From JBECKS01 sp964557005 (GTDB lineage: Bacteria > Pseudomonadota > Gammaproteobacteria > Pseudomonadales > JBECKS01): a stretch of DNA of 64,000 nucleotides. Position numbers and translations under genes: made by a program. How positions within the stretch are numbered: position 1 is the first letter of the stretch; every line of letters starts with the position of its first letter. A model generated the notes under the pieces. The model searched no databases. It had not been told where the DNA came from and saw only the letters and a program-made list of their open reading frames with translations. This document shows positions 54,863 to 63,576 of the stretch, one piece after another. The stretch lies in assembly GCA_964557005.1 (NCBI GenBank), contig CAZKYI010000003.1:62001-126000 (forward strand). The letters run 5' to 3'.

Positions 54863-55986
54863 GGGGTCACCTCTTCAATTTTTATGTAGCTAATAGCCTG
54901 ATTTACTTTTGATATAAAGTCTTCGTCCACATTAAAATCTTGCATAATCTCTTCTTCGCTTATATCAAAAGAAGATTCTGAAGAAAGATTACTTTGATAT
55001 TGATGGACGTGGGGTATCGGAAAACGAACTAACATACTGCCAATTTCTATTGATACGCCTCCTGCGAAAATCGAACTAAAATACATAAAACGTAGCGACT
55101 GCTGATAAGTATGATATGGGCTAATTTCAACGTGTTTATAAATATCAATGATTGCTCTATAGCCAGAAATTCTAAAATCATCAAAACATAAATTTGAGTC
55201 ATAGAAGACGGATAAAGCACCATTATCGTACCCAATCAGCAAGGGGAAAGTTATTACATAAACTTTTCCTGTTTTAAAATCTTTTAAAGGGAATTTCACT
55301 ATTCTAAGAACACTTTCTCCACTATCAGGACCAATAATATCGCCAGGCAAAGCTGGTTGATAACTGTATGTAAATAGATCCATAGGGGTTTTTGAGTGAC
55401 CGTAGTCACCTGCATAACAATTACTTTCCTGAGACTGATTTTCCAACGTCACCACTCTTTCACCCAAATCGTCCACTGCATCTATGGTTAAATTCAAAGC
55501 GTTATTGACAGACTGAATATTGGAATTTAATTGAGTGTTTTCGGATTGCAGAGATGAAACATCATCCACCACCGAAGACAGCACATCTTCTACGGAACTT
55601 ATGTCGGACTGTAGGGTGGTAATGTTGTTTTCAATGGCAGTGATGTTGTCTGCTGATGCTGACGTGGTGGTTTCAAGGTCAGCCACTGCTGATTCCAGAC
55701 CAGACACAGTGGATTGCATGGTGGCAATGTCATCTTCAATGGTGGTAATCGCTGTATCTATTCCATCAATGGCTGTTTCAACGGTATCCATTTTGCCTTG
55801 AAGCTCATCAGTGTCTGTTTGAACAGACTCAATCGCGGTGTTGCTTGTGTTGATGCGGTTATCCAGATGCGTGAAGTTTTCATTCACATGAGCAGCTACT
55901 GCGGGTTGGTCTGCCTTGAAGGTGTGGGGAACACCGGCAGAGGCAAGGCTTGACATAAGAATCAGGGGAATAATTAAGTTTTTCAT
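54859..55986 (-). CDS. Secreted coiled-coil protein with C-terminal globular domain
   Basis: 375 residues. Signal peptide 1-17 (LMSSLASAG), then a segment ADQPAVAAHVNENFTHLDNRI often seen at the head of exported fibre-like proteins. Residues about 38-185 form a long coiled coil rich in Asp/Ser/Thr with hydrophobic residues every three to four positions. Residues 190-340 are beta-rich with two cysteines (190 and 267) that may pair. An acidic tail (SEEEIMQD) follows. This looks like a trimeric stalk with a head, but the ligand or host is unknown. AT-rich relative to the catabolic genes. Confidence 0.72.
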   Translation of the reverse strand: MKNLIIPLILMSSLASAGVPHTFKADQPAVAAHVNENFTHLDNRINTSNTAIESVQTDTDELQGKMDTVETAIDGIDTAITTIEDDIATMQSTVSGLESAVADLETTTSASADNITAIENNITTLQSDISSVEDVLSSVVDDVSSLQSENTQLNSNIQSVNNALNLTIDAVDDLGERVVTLENQSQESNCYAGDYGHSKTPMDLFTYSYQPALPGDIIGPDSGESVLRIVKFPLKDFKTGKVYVITFPLLIGYDNGALSVFYDSNLCFDDFRISGYRAIIDIYKHVEISPYHTYQQSLRFMYFSSIFAGGVSIEIGSMLVRFPIPHVHQYQSNLSSESSFDISEEEIMQDFNVDEDFISKVNQAISYIKIEEVTP

Positions 55987-56168
55987 GTTTTGGCTCTTAA
56001 ACTTGTGGGTTTTTTATAGTTGTTCTCTTTTGACAAACTAAAGACCTGAAAACTTGACCAATAGTTACGTAACTGAATACTACCCAAAATGTCGTTTTTA
56101 TGTAATTAGTTATGTTAAAAATAAGGCAGTTACGACGCTTATAACCAATCAGCGTATATTTCTTGGCC

Positions 56169-56555
56169 ATGACAGATGCCAAGAAAAAGTTCGCCACTCA
56201 GCTTAAGGAAGCCATGCTGGCAGCAGGTTACAAACCCAAACCTGCGGTGCTGGAACGGGAATTTAACCTGCGCTATTTGGGCAGCCCCATGACCTTGCAT
56301 GGTGTTCGGCGCTGGTTACTGGGTGAAACACTTCCCTCACCCGACAAGATTGTTGTACTGGCCAAATGGTTGAACATTGAGCCGCATGTACTGCGCGATG
56401 GCGAAGAAATCAGCAACGAAATAAAGGCCAAACGCCAACGCTGGGACGATGGTCTGGATCACCGCGAAAGGGAAATCATTGAAGTGTTCCTGCAACTGCC
56501 TTTGCAGCAGAAAAAAATCATCCGTGAAGTAATCCTTGCGTTTGCCAAGGCGTGA
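56169..56555 (+). CDS. Helix-turn-helix protein of unknown target
   Basis: 128 residues from ATG 56169 (a TTG two codons earlier is possible; no clear ribosome-binding site). Residues about 30-80 (SPMTLHGVRRWLLGETLPSPDKIVVLAKWL) have the spacing of a phage-type XRE HTH, followed by a linker and two C-terminal helices. It is divergent from the coiled-coil gene, with TTACGTAA (56065-56072) in the 182 bp between them. It may regulate its neighbours or be a phage-derived remnant. Confidence 0.65.
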   Translation: MTDAKKKFATQLKEAMLAAGYKPKPAVLEREFNLRYLGSPMTLHGVRRWLLGETLPSPDKIVVLAKWLNIEPHVLRDGEEISNEIKAKRQRWDDGLDHREREIIEVFLQLPLQQKKIIREVILAFAKA

Positions 56556-56630
56556 TTCAGATTCCCTGATAAACCTGTTACGCTTTTCAACGGATTTTCT
56601 ATAACATTTGGCTTACAGGAGGTATCAGCT

Positions 56631-56891
56631 ATGAACAAGCAACCCAATCCTGAACTGATTGACGATGACAACCCTGAATGGACAGAAGATATGTTTGCCC
56701 GCGCACGGTTTGGTACGGCGGCTGCTAAACGTGGACGACCACTTGGTAGTAACAAGGTTTCCACAACTATCCGATTTGATCAGGACGTGCTGGAGGCATT
56801 CCGTGATGCTGGCCCTGGCTGGCAATCGCGTATGAACGATGCACTGCGGGATTGGTTAAAACAGCACCCGCAGCAACGCAGTGCTTCCTGA
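56631..56891 (+). CDS. BrnA-like antitoxin without an adjacent toxin
   Basis: 86 residues with an excellent ribosome-binding site (AGGAGG). The core KRGRPLGSNKVSTTIRFDQD followed by GPGWQSRMNDALRDWL matches the BrnA ribbon-helix-helix antitoxin family. BrnA normally follows and represses brnT, a RelE-fold ribonuclease. Here the 75 bp upstream has no room for brnT, and the gene before it encodes an HTH protein instead. It is either an orphan antitoxin or a stand-alone repressor. Confidence 0.75.
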   Translation: MNKQPNPELIDDDNPEWTEDMFARARFGTAAAKRGRPLGSNKVSTTIRFDQDVLEAFRDAGPGWQSRMNDALRDWLKQHPQQRSAS

Positions 56892-56954
56892 TGATTCACC
56901 CACTGGTGTGATTACAAAGATTAGAAGGAAAATAACAAATGCCCGATTTTGACG

Positions 56955-57025
56955 TTTATCGGACATTAAATATCAATATTTCGGCTTTTATCGGACATTT
57001 TTAGTGGCTTTTTGTCCGATAAAAG
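56955..57025. repeat. Direct and inverted TTTATCGGACA repeats
   Basis: TTTATCGGACA occurs at 56955-56965 and 56987-56997, and its reverse complement at 57013-57023. The last two extend to perfect 13-bp arms (56985-56997 and 57013-57025) around a 15-base loop. It lies between the convergent ends of the antitoxin and ATPase genes, so a bidirectional terminator or binding site is possible. Confidence 0.65.
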
Positions 57026-57042
57026 TCAGCAGGACACTTTTC

Positions 57043-58224
57043 TCACCTTGCATCAAGCGTCTGAATCAAACGCGTTGTTTCGCGAAAACTGGCGTATTCA
57101 ATACCATCGGTAAACATGTGTTGCTCACCCCCGTAAAGCACAGCGGGTGTTTGTGCCGTATCGCTCAGGCGCATGAATTTAAGCAGATTCCTGCCCTGCC
57201 ACGAGTCGTAAGTCATACTGCCTTTGATTTCAATCGGTAGCAGTTGCCTGCCACGTCGCGCCAGCAAATCTACCTCCAACCCTTGCTGATCACGGAAGAA
57301 ATACAGTTCCGCTTCCCGCCCCGCATTCAGGCGTGCCTTGAGCGCTTCAACCACCACCATGTTTTCAAACAGGTTACCGAATAGCGGGTCTCGCGCTATC
57401 TGGGCAGGTGTTTCGATGCCCAATAACCAAGCCGCAAGCCCGGGTTCGGTAAAATAGATTTTCGGCGCTTTAATCTGGCGCTTGCCGAAGTTTTCAAAAT
57501 AGCGTGGCAGGCGAAACACCACGAAGCTCGCTTCCAGCACCGATAACCATGAAGCCAGTGTGGTACTGGATACCCCCACATCGTTGGCCAACGCACTCAG
57601 GTTGAGTAATTGCCCCACGCGCCCTGCCAATAAACGCACGAAGGTTTCAAACGCTTGCTGTTGGGCAAGGTTAATAAGCTGGCGCACATCGCGTTCCACA
57701 TAGGTTTGGTAATACGCTGGATAGAACACAGCGGGTTCAATACCATCGGCATGAATGCCGGGCATAAAGCCATGATGCAGATAGTCGTCACGTTCCAGTC
57801 GAATGCCTGCTTCGCTCAATTCGGCAATGGACAAGGGCAGTAAACGCAACAGGCCAGTGCGTCCAGCGAGCGACTGGGCAATACCTTCGCGCAGTTGTGG
57901 CTGATGCGATCCGGTCAGAATAAATTGCCCTTTGTGTTTATCTTGCCCTTGCTCGTCCACGCTCACTTGCAGGTAGCTGAGCAATTCAGGCACATGCTGG
58001 ATTTCATCCAGAATCAGTGGCCCCGGATGCGCATTGAAGAAACCCAGGGCATCTTCGCGTGCGGCACGACGCAAATCTGGTGATTCCAGATTCAGGTATT
58101 TATGCTCAGGGAATATGGCTCGCGCCAATGTTGTTTTACCCGATTGTCGAGGCCCCAACAGCGTCACAACCGGAAATTGTGCCGCCAATCGTTGCAAATG
58201 GGGGGTAATGTGCCTGTTTAACAT
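57043..58224 (-). CDS. AAA-type ATPase with DUF4143 (nuclease-like C-terminus), first copy
   Basis: 393 residues from ATG 58224. N-terminal ATPase with Walker A LLGPRQSGKTTLAR and Walker B LILDEIQHVPELL, then the sensor-like ILTGSHQPQL. The C-terminal DUF4143 ends in QGLEVDLLARR...LPIEIKGS, an Asp...Glu-x-Lys arrangement like PD-(D/E)xK nucleases. Such ATPases are abundant, patchily distributed and of unknown function. It is divergent from a second, distinct copy at 58409; a 35-bp near-palindrome overlaps its promoter region. Confidence 0.88.
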   Translation of the reverse strand: MLNRHITPHLQRLAAQFPVVTLLGPRQSGKTTLARAIFPEHKYLNLESPDLRRAAREDALGFFNAHPGPLILDEIQHVPELLSYLQVSVDEQGQDKHKGQFILTGSHQPQLREGIAQSLAGRTGLLRLLPLSIAELSEAGIRLERDDYLHHGFMPGIHADGIEPAVFYPAYYQTYVERDVRQLINLAQQQAFETFVRLLAGRVGQLLNLSALANDVGVSSTTLASWLSVLEASFVVFRLPRYFENFGKRQIKAPKIYFTEPGLAAWLLGIETPAQIARDPLFGNLFENMVVVEALKARLNAGREAELYFFRDQQGLEVDLLARRGRQLLPIEIKGSMTYDSWQGRNLLKFMRLSDTAQTPAVLYGGEQHMFTDGIEYASFRETTRLIQTLDAR

Positions 58225-58272
58225 AAACAACAGCCTGTTATTTCTTTATATAACAACAAGATAGGTTATTTT

Positions 58273-58307
58273 TTGATAAATCTCAAGTTCAACTTGAAAT
58301 TTATCAA
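58273..58307. promoter_or_regulatory. 35-bp near-perfect palindrome between the DUF4143 genes
   Basis: TTGATAAATCTCAAGTT and AACTTGAAATTTATCAA pair at 16 of 17 positions around one central C. On the minus strand it covers the likely promoter of the 58224 gene, whose start is about 50 bp away. A dimeric or tetrameric repressor site is the simplest reading. Confidence 0.7.
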
Positions 58308-58375
58308 GATTCGGGGTGTTACAGGTGAGCAGTGCTGCCAGTTTTATTGCTGCTGCCCGCCATCTACCCCGCTTG

Positions 58376-58399
58376 TTTTACTCAATACATTGAGTAAAA
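58376..58399. promoter_or_regulatory. Perfect 11-bp palindrome before the second DUF4143 gene
   Basis: TTTTACTCAAT and ATTGAGTAAAA are exact complements around AC. A third TTACTCA half follows at 58400-58406, directly before the ATG at 58409. No ribosome-binding site is visible, so the site probably controls both transcription and translation start. Confidence 0.72.
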
Positions 58400-58408
58400 T
58401 TACTCAGT

Positions 58409-59614
58409 ATGATGAGCAAAATAACGAAACCCTTCCAGCGACCACAAGCCGATACCCTGACAGCACGCTTGCATGAACCGCGCCGTTTTATCCAAGTGGT
58501 GGCTGGGCCGCGCCAAACAGGCAAATCCACCTTGGTGCAACAGGTGTGCGACAAGCTGTCACTGCCCGTGCATCAGGCCAGTGCCGACGAACCCACCTTG
58601 CGCAGCATCGAGTGGATTAGCCAGCAATGGGAAGCTGCTCGTCTGGCCATTGCCGGCCTTGAAGGTGCTGTGCTGGTGCTGGACGAAATCCAGAAAATTC
58701 CCAACTGGTCAGAAACTGTCAAACGCCTGTGGGACGAAGATACCCGAGCCAAACGCCCGCTCCATGTAGTCTTGCTTGGCTCGGCTCCGTTATTGATTGC
58801 CCAAGGCCTAACAGAAAGTTTGGCTGGACGCTTCGAAATACTGCCACTGTCACACTGGTCACTGGCAGAAATGCACGCCGCTTTTGGCTGGTCGCTCGAC
58901 GAATACCTTTTCTATGGTGGCTATCCTGGTGCTGCCCCCCTGATAACAGAGCCGACTCGCTGGGTTCGCTATGTGGCCGACAGCCTGATTGAAACTTCCA
59001 TCTCACGCGATGTGTTGTTATTAACGCGAGTTGATAAACCTGCATTACTACGGCGCTTGTTTGAATTGAGTTGTCGCTATTCAGGGCAAATACTTTCTTA
59101 CACCAAGATGCTTGGGCAATTACAGGACGCGGGTAACACCACCACACTCGCGCACTATCTGGAACTGTTGGCGGGTGCAGGCATGGTTTGTGGCTTGCCC
59201 AAATACGCAGGCGATGTGGCACGCAGCCGAGGCTCCAGCCCCAAATTACAGGTATTGAACACCGCACTGATGACTACTGCATCAGGCTACACACTGGATG
59301 AAGCTCGTAATGACCGTGAGTTCTGGGGGCACTTGGTGGAATCTTCTGTCGGCGCTCATCTCGCCAACGCTGCCATGCGTGGAGAATGCAAACTGTATTA
59401 TTGGCGCGAACAAAACCATGAAGTGGATTTCATTGTGCAGAGCGGCCGCCGACTGACTGCCATCGAAGTGAAAAGCGGCAGAGCACCACAGGTGCATGCA
59501 GGAATCACTGCTTTCACTCAGGCATTCAAACCACACCGTTCGTTACTGATTGGAGCAGATGGCATTTCCTTGCAGGATTTCCTGACGCACCCTGTTTCGC
59601 ACTGGATAAAATAA
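58409..59614 (+). CDS. AAA-type ATPase with DUF4143 (nuclease-like C-terminus), second copy
   Basis: 401 residues (ATG 58409; a second ATG at 58412). Walker A VAGPRQTGKSTLVQQV, Walker B VLVLDEIQKIPNW, then VVLLGSAPLLIAQGL. The C-terminal part has HEVDFIVQSGRRLTAIEVKSG, again an Asp...Glu-x-Lys nuclease-like pattern. It is only distantly similar to the divergent 57043 gene, so this is not a recent duplication. A perfect palindrome ends 9 bp before the start. What these ATPases do in the cell is unknown. Confidence 0.88.
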   Translation: MMSKITKPFQRPQADTLTARLHEPRRFIQVVAGPRQTGKSTLVQQVCDKLSLPVHQASADEPTLRSIEWISQQWEAARLAIAGLEGAVLVLDEIQKIPNWSETVKRLWDEDTRAKRPLHVVLLGSAPLLIAQGLTESLAGRFEILPLSHWSLAEMHAAFGWSLDEYLFYGGYPGAAPLITEPTRWVRYVADSLIETSISRDVLLLTRVDKPALLRRLFELSCRYSGQILSYTKMLGQLQDAGNTTTLAHYLELLAGAGMVCGLPKYAGDVARSRGSSPKLQVLNTALMTTASGYTLDEARNDREFWGHLVESSVGAHLANAAMRGECKLYYWREQNHEVDFIVQSGRRLTAIEVKSGRAPQVHAGITAFTQAFKPHRSLLIGADGISLQDFLTHPVSHWIK

Positions 59615-59703
59615 AAACTATATGGTGGTGGTGAGCAGCACAGCCTGAAATATGGCGCACTATTTGCAGGGTTATTGGTGTAGATATTTAAAAGCTGACC
59701 GAT

Positions 59704-60966
59704 ATGCCAATGCCAAATACACCCTCATCTCGCGCTGCCGATTTCATTGCGGCTGCCCGCCATCTGGAACACACCATTCGTGAGGCTTTTGTCGGGCAGG
59801 GTCGCCTGATACAAGCCACCAGCCGCCTGATTCATGCAATACAGCGTGAACGTGGTGCCTCCAATCTGTATGTGGCCAACAGTAATCCGCAACACGGTCG
59901 GCTGCGCCAGTCGATGGTCGATGAAACCGCTCTCAGCCTTGCGGAGTTTCTGGCAGCATTGCCGACAACCGATAGCCTTGATCGCACCCTGCTCGGCCAT
60001 CGGCTGCTGCTGCAACTGGCCGCCGCCATGCAGGCTCTGGACGAACTGGATAATCTGCGCGAACAGATTAACCAGCAGCAACTAACACCTGCGGCAGTGA
60101 TTCATCATTACAGCCGCATTATTCATACCTTGCTGTGCGTGGTGTTTGAAATTGCCGATATTGCCGCACAACCTGCAATGGCAAGAACGCTGATTGCGCT
60201 GGTGAACATCATGCAATGCAAGGAACTGTCGGGGCAGGAACGTGCCACGGGTACTGCTGCCTTTGCGGGTAACCACATCAGCACCACTCTGGCGCAACAG
60301 TGGCAACAACTGATTAAAGCACAGGAGCAATCACTGGATATTTTTCATCAGTTTGCCGATGAACACGCGCAGCAGTTGTGTGGGCAAATCATACAACTAC
60401 CCGATTACGGCGAATTTGAAAGCCTGCGCCGCCGCGCCTGCACCAGTGTGGCTGGAAGCTGTTTTCCCGAACACACAGGCGAACGCTGGTTTCATTTATC
60501 CAGTCAGCGCATCGATGCACTGAAAGACATCGAGGATTATCTGATACAGATTTTACAACAGCAGTGTACGCAACAGATGGAAGCGAGTGGCGATAGCGAA
60601 CAACACACAGCAGCGGACAATCGTTATTTTGTGGTGCTGGGCACAGCGGTGGATATGCTGCCACTGGAAGACACACAGCCCTTGCGCCATTATCACAACG
60701 ATGCCATCAGCCCGCACATAGGCCGCACCATGATTGAATTGTTATATCAGCAGGCGTGCCGTTTGCAGAAAACTGAAACCGAACTCGCCGATACCCGCAA
60801 CGCACTCACCGAAGGTAAACGCATTGCCCGTGCGAAGGCCTTGTTAATCCATCAGCGCAATATCAACGAAAATCAGGCACACCGATTGCTGCAACAAATC
60901 GCCATGAATCAGAACCGCACACTCGGTGATGTCGCCAGCCTGTTACTGGCATTGGAAGAACAGTAA
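59704..60966 (+). CDS. nasR: Nitrate/nitrite-responsive antiterminator (NIT-ANTAR, NasR-like)
   Basis: 420 residues. The N-terminal NIT sensor (about 30-280) carries the RERGASNLYV motif and a matching ERATGTAAF segment in the paired helix. The C-terminal ANTAR RNA-binding domain (about 365-415) reads RIARAKALLIHQRNINENQAHRLLQQIAMNQNR-type, with the usual alanine and hydrophobic pattern. On nitrate or nitrite binding NasR releases a leader terminator of the assimilation operon. Its 3' end overlaps the convergent kinase gene by 24 bp. Confidence 0.92.
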   Translation: MPMPNTPSSRAADFIAAARHLEHTIREAFVGQGRLIQATSRLIHAIQRERGASNLYVANSNPQHGRLRQSMVDETALSLAEFLAALPTTDSLDRTLLGHRLLLQLAAAMQALDELDNLREQINQQQLTPAAVIHHYSRIIHTLLCVVFEIADIAAQPAMARTLIALVNIMQCKELSGQERATGTAAFAGNHISTTLAQQWQQLIKAQEQSLDIFHQFADEHAQQLCGQIIQLPDYGEFESLRRRACTSVAGSCFPEHTGERWFHLSSQRIDALKDIEDYLIQILQQQCTQQMEASGDSEQHTAADNRYFVVLGTAVDMLPLEDTQPLRHYHNDAISPHIGRTMIELLYQQACRLQKTETELADTRNALTEGKRIARAKALLIHQRNINENQAHRLLQQIAMNQNRTLGDVASLLLALEEQ

Positions 60967-62673
60967 AGCCAAACAAACTATCAGCAGGACAATGGTACTT
61001 GTTTGCCAGAATAACAAGGGATGACGCTGCATCAGGGTGGTTTGCCGGATCTGGTCAGTTGCTGTCTGTGGGTGTTGTAAATCGTACAGAAATTCAGACA
61101 AGGCCGGATAACGTTTGTCTGGCGCTATCTGCACGGCTTTCTGTAGTACCGCATCCAGCCATACAGGCAGTTGCGGGTTGACAAGACTGGCAGGCTGGTA
61201 ACGTAGTTTCTGCTGAACACTGCTATTGTGCGCAGCGGCGACTGCCGTACCGTAAGGCAACTGGCCAGTCAGCATCTGATAGGTAATCACACCCAGTGAA
61301 AACAAATCCGATTGTGTGGATGCACCTTCACCATGCAGGTATTCCGGTGCGCTGTATTGTTCGGTGCCCAGAATGGCTTGCCGGTACTGTGCACCCGCAA
61401 TATCACCGATACCCGCCACATAAGCCGAGCCGAAATCAATAAGGCTGATATTGCCGTGCTGGTCAATCAGAATATTTTTTGGCCGCACGTCCAAATGCAG
61501 AATCGATTTGCGGTGCAGCGCGCGCAAGGCGCTGATGATCTGCGCCACGATGGTGCAGACTTGTTCCAGTGAGGGCTGCGGGTTATCAATCATCCATTGA
61601 TTCAGTGTGCAACCTTCACGGTATTCGCTCACGGTATACAAAAACCGACGCTGTGCGTGACGCTGTGGTGCTCCCGGCAGGCGGGCATGACTGATGCGTG
61701 TGGTAATCCATTCTTCCAGTAACAACCGTTCCAGTGCAGATGGATCCTGACGCATATCCAGCGAGGGTGTTTTAATCACAACCCGTTGCAGATTTTGCTG
61801 ATCTTCAGCCAGCCAGATATGACTGCGATGACTGGCATGGAGTTGCCGGATAATGAGGTAGTCTTCAAACAGCATTGCTGGCTGTAGCGGCGGCGGACAG
61901 GGTAACTGAGATGCCTGCCACAGCACATCGGCAGCACTTGGCAGCGGCAAGTTGTCAATACGGACAATCTGGATGGTCAGGTTGTCATTGCTGCCTGCAT
62001 CCAGCGCCTGCTGGCCGATATAGCAGGCGGCTTGTTGCAAATCATCGCAGTGCGTAGTGATTGTCTGACAGATAAAGGACGAGTTCACATAATCGTGAAT
62101 ACCGTCGGTGGTCAGCAACAGTATGTCGCCCTGTTGTAATGACTGTTGGTGATAATCAATTTCTGCCTGCGCACTGGTGCCAAAAGCCCGTGACAGATAA
62201 CTGCGCTGCGGTGAAATCCATAGCCGGTGATCATCAGTTAGCTGCTGTAATACACCATCACGAAACAGATAAACGCGGCTGTCACCAACATGGAACACAT
62301 GCGCGTTAGTGGAACAGATAACCACTGCGCTCAATGTACAGATATAACCGTGATCCAGATCATGATTGCGTAACTGTCGTCTGGTTCGGCCATACAACCA
62401 GGCGTTAGTGGCATCCAGCACTCGTCCAGCGGATTCCCGTACCGACCAGGTTTCCGGCGTGCTGAAATAATCACCAAGAAAAGACTGCACCGCAATGGCG
62501 CTGGCGACATGGCCAACACCACTGCTGCTGATGCCATCGGCAATAGCCAGCGCAATGCCTTTGCTGTGCAGCAACTGTCCCTGCGGTTGCAACAGGCCGT
62601 AACTATCCTGATTGATCGGTTTATGACCACGGTCGGAATACTGACCAACCGAAATACGCAATGACACTTGCAC
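60943..62673 (-). CDS. PP2C phosphatase-Ser/Thr kinase fusion of the nitrate locus
   Basis: About 576 residues if started at GTG 62673, 4 bases after the channel gene's stop; an ATG at 62712 lies inside that gene and no start has a good ribosome-binding site. Residues 1-235 are a PP2C phosphatase (SDRGHKPINQDS, AIADGISSSG, DSRVYLF, TDGIHDYV, SNDNLTIQIV). A Hanks-type kinase follows, with VVIKTP lysine, HLDVRPKNIL and LIDFGS. A final hydrophobic helix anchors it. Homologues accompany nitrate transporter and nirB genes elsewhere (for example PA1782), but the target protein is unknown. Confidence 0.88.
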   Translation of the reverse strand: MQVSLRISVGQYSDRGHKPINQDSYGLLQPQGQLLHSKGIALAIADGISSSGVGHVASAIAVQSFLGDYFSTPETWSVRESAGRVLDATNAWLYGRTRRQLRNHDLDHGYICTLSAVVICSTNAHVFHVGDSRVYLFRDGVLQQLTDDHRLWISPQRSYLSRAFGTSAQAEIDYHQQSLQQGDILLLTTDGIHDYVNSSFICQTITTHCDDLQQAACYIGQQALDAGSNDNLTIQIVRIDNLPLPSAADVLWQASQLPCPPPLQPAMLFEDYLIIRQLHASHRSHIWLAEDQQNLQRVVIKTPSLDMRQDPSALERLLLEEWITTRISHARLPGAPQRHAQRRFLYTVSEYREGCTLNQWMIDNPQPSLEQVCTIVAQIISALRALHRKSILHLDVRPKNILIDQHGNISLIDFGSAYVAGIGDIAGAQYRQAILGTEQYSAPEYLHGEGASTQSDLFSLGVITYQMLTGQLPYGTAVAAAHNSSVQQKLRYQPASLVNPQLPVWLDAVLQKAVQIAPDKRYPALSEFLYDLQHPQTATDQIRQTTLMQRHPLLFWQTSTIVLLIVCLALLFFQCQ

Positions 62674-62677
62674 AGTT

Positions 62678-63490
62678 TCAGGCCAGTGTACGTCGTGCAC
62701 CAGTACGCACATGGGTGGTGTACAAAGTCAGCCCGGTAAAGGCCAGTCCACCCACCAGATTACCCAGCGCGGTAGGTATTTCGTTCCAGACAAAATAATC
62801 CACCACCGAGAAATCACCGCCCATCATCATCGCACAGGGAAACAGAAACATGTTTACCACCGAATGCTCAAAACCCATATAAAAGAACAGGAAAATCGGC
62901 ATCCACATGGCGATAACCTTGCCGGACACATTGGTGGACACCATCGCGCCAACCACCCCCAGCGATACCATCCAGTTACACAATACGCCACGGAGAAAAA
63001 TCGTCAGCCAGCCCATCAGGCCGTATTCGGCATAACCGAGCGTGCGTGCTTCACCGATGTCGGCCAGTTTGTGGCCAACCGCTCCCGGATCGGTATTAAA
63101 GCCATAGGTAAAAATAAACGACATCAGAAACGCTACCGTCAGCGCACCGGCAAAATTGCCGACAAATACCCAACCCCAGTTTTTCAGGATACGGCCAACG
63201 GTTACACCCGGGCGGCGGTCAATCAGTGCCAGCGGTGTCAGCATAAAAACCCCTGTCAGCAGATCAAACCCCATCAGATACAACATGCAAAAGCCGATGG
63301 GGAAAAATGCTGCGCCCAGCAAGGGTGAGCCAGTCTGCACGGTAATGGTCACAGCCATGGCTGCTGCCAGTGTCAGAATGGCACCAGCCATATAGGCACG
63401 GATCAATACATCGCGGCGCGCCATATACAACTTGGACTCGCCAGCATCGACCATTTTGGTCACAAACTCTGAAGGGACTAGATAAGACAT
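62678..63490 (-). CDS. nirC: Formate/nitrite transporter family channel (NirC-like)
   Basis: 270 residues with six membrane helices of the FNT fold. The loop and half-helix signatures include CNWMVSLGVVGAMVS and GFEHSVVNMFLFPCAM, whose histidine is the pore residue of FNT channels. The RBS AGGAGAACC is strong. In this context nitrite is the expected ion. The gene lies downstream of a terminator that closes the reductase gene, so it needs its own promoter or partial readthrough. Confidence 0.92.
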   Translation of the reverse strand: MSYLVPSEFVTKMVDAGESKLYMARRDVLIRAYMAGAILTLAAAMAVTITVQTGSPLLGAAFFPIGFCMLYLMGFDLLTGVFMLTPLALIDRRPGVTVGRILKNWGWVFVGNFAGALTVAFLMSFIFTYGFNTDPGAVGHKLADIGEARTLGYAEYGLMGWLTIFLRGVLCNWMVSLGVVGAMVSTNVSGKVIAMWMPIFLFFYMGFEHSVVNMFLFPCAMMMGGDFSVVDYFVWNEIPTALGNLVGGLAFTGLTLYTTHVRTGARRTLA

Positions 63491-63537
63491 GATTAGGTTC
63501 TCCTGTTGGTTTAATGAATCAGCTGTTTTTCAGCCGC

Positions 63538-63573
63538 AAAAAAAAACGCCCACGACTTTTCAGCCAGTGGGCG
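63538..63573 (-). terminator. Rho-independent terminator of the reductase gene
   Basis: On the minus strand CGCCCAC (63573-63567) pairs with GTGGGCG (63553-63547) around a 13-base loop and is followed by nine T residues. It begins 4 bp after the reductase stop codon. Confidence 0.85.
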
Positions 63574-63576
63574 CCA

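Noticed and set aside
55997..56197. 66-codon minus-strand frame upstream of the coiled-coil gene
   Set aside because: It overlaps the start of the HTH gene and lacks a start signal; the region more likely holds promoters.
56955..57025. Possible short CRISPR-like repeat array
   Set aside because: Only three 11-bp units, one inverted, with unequal spacing and no cas genes.
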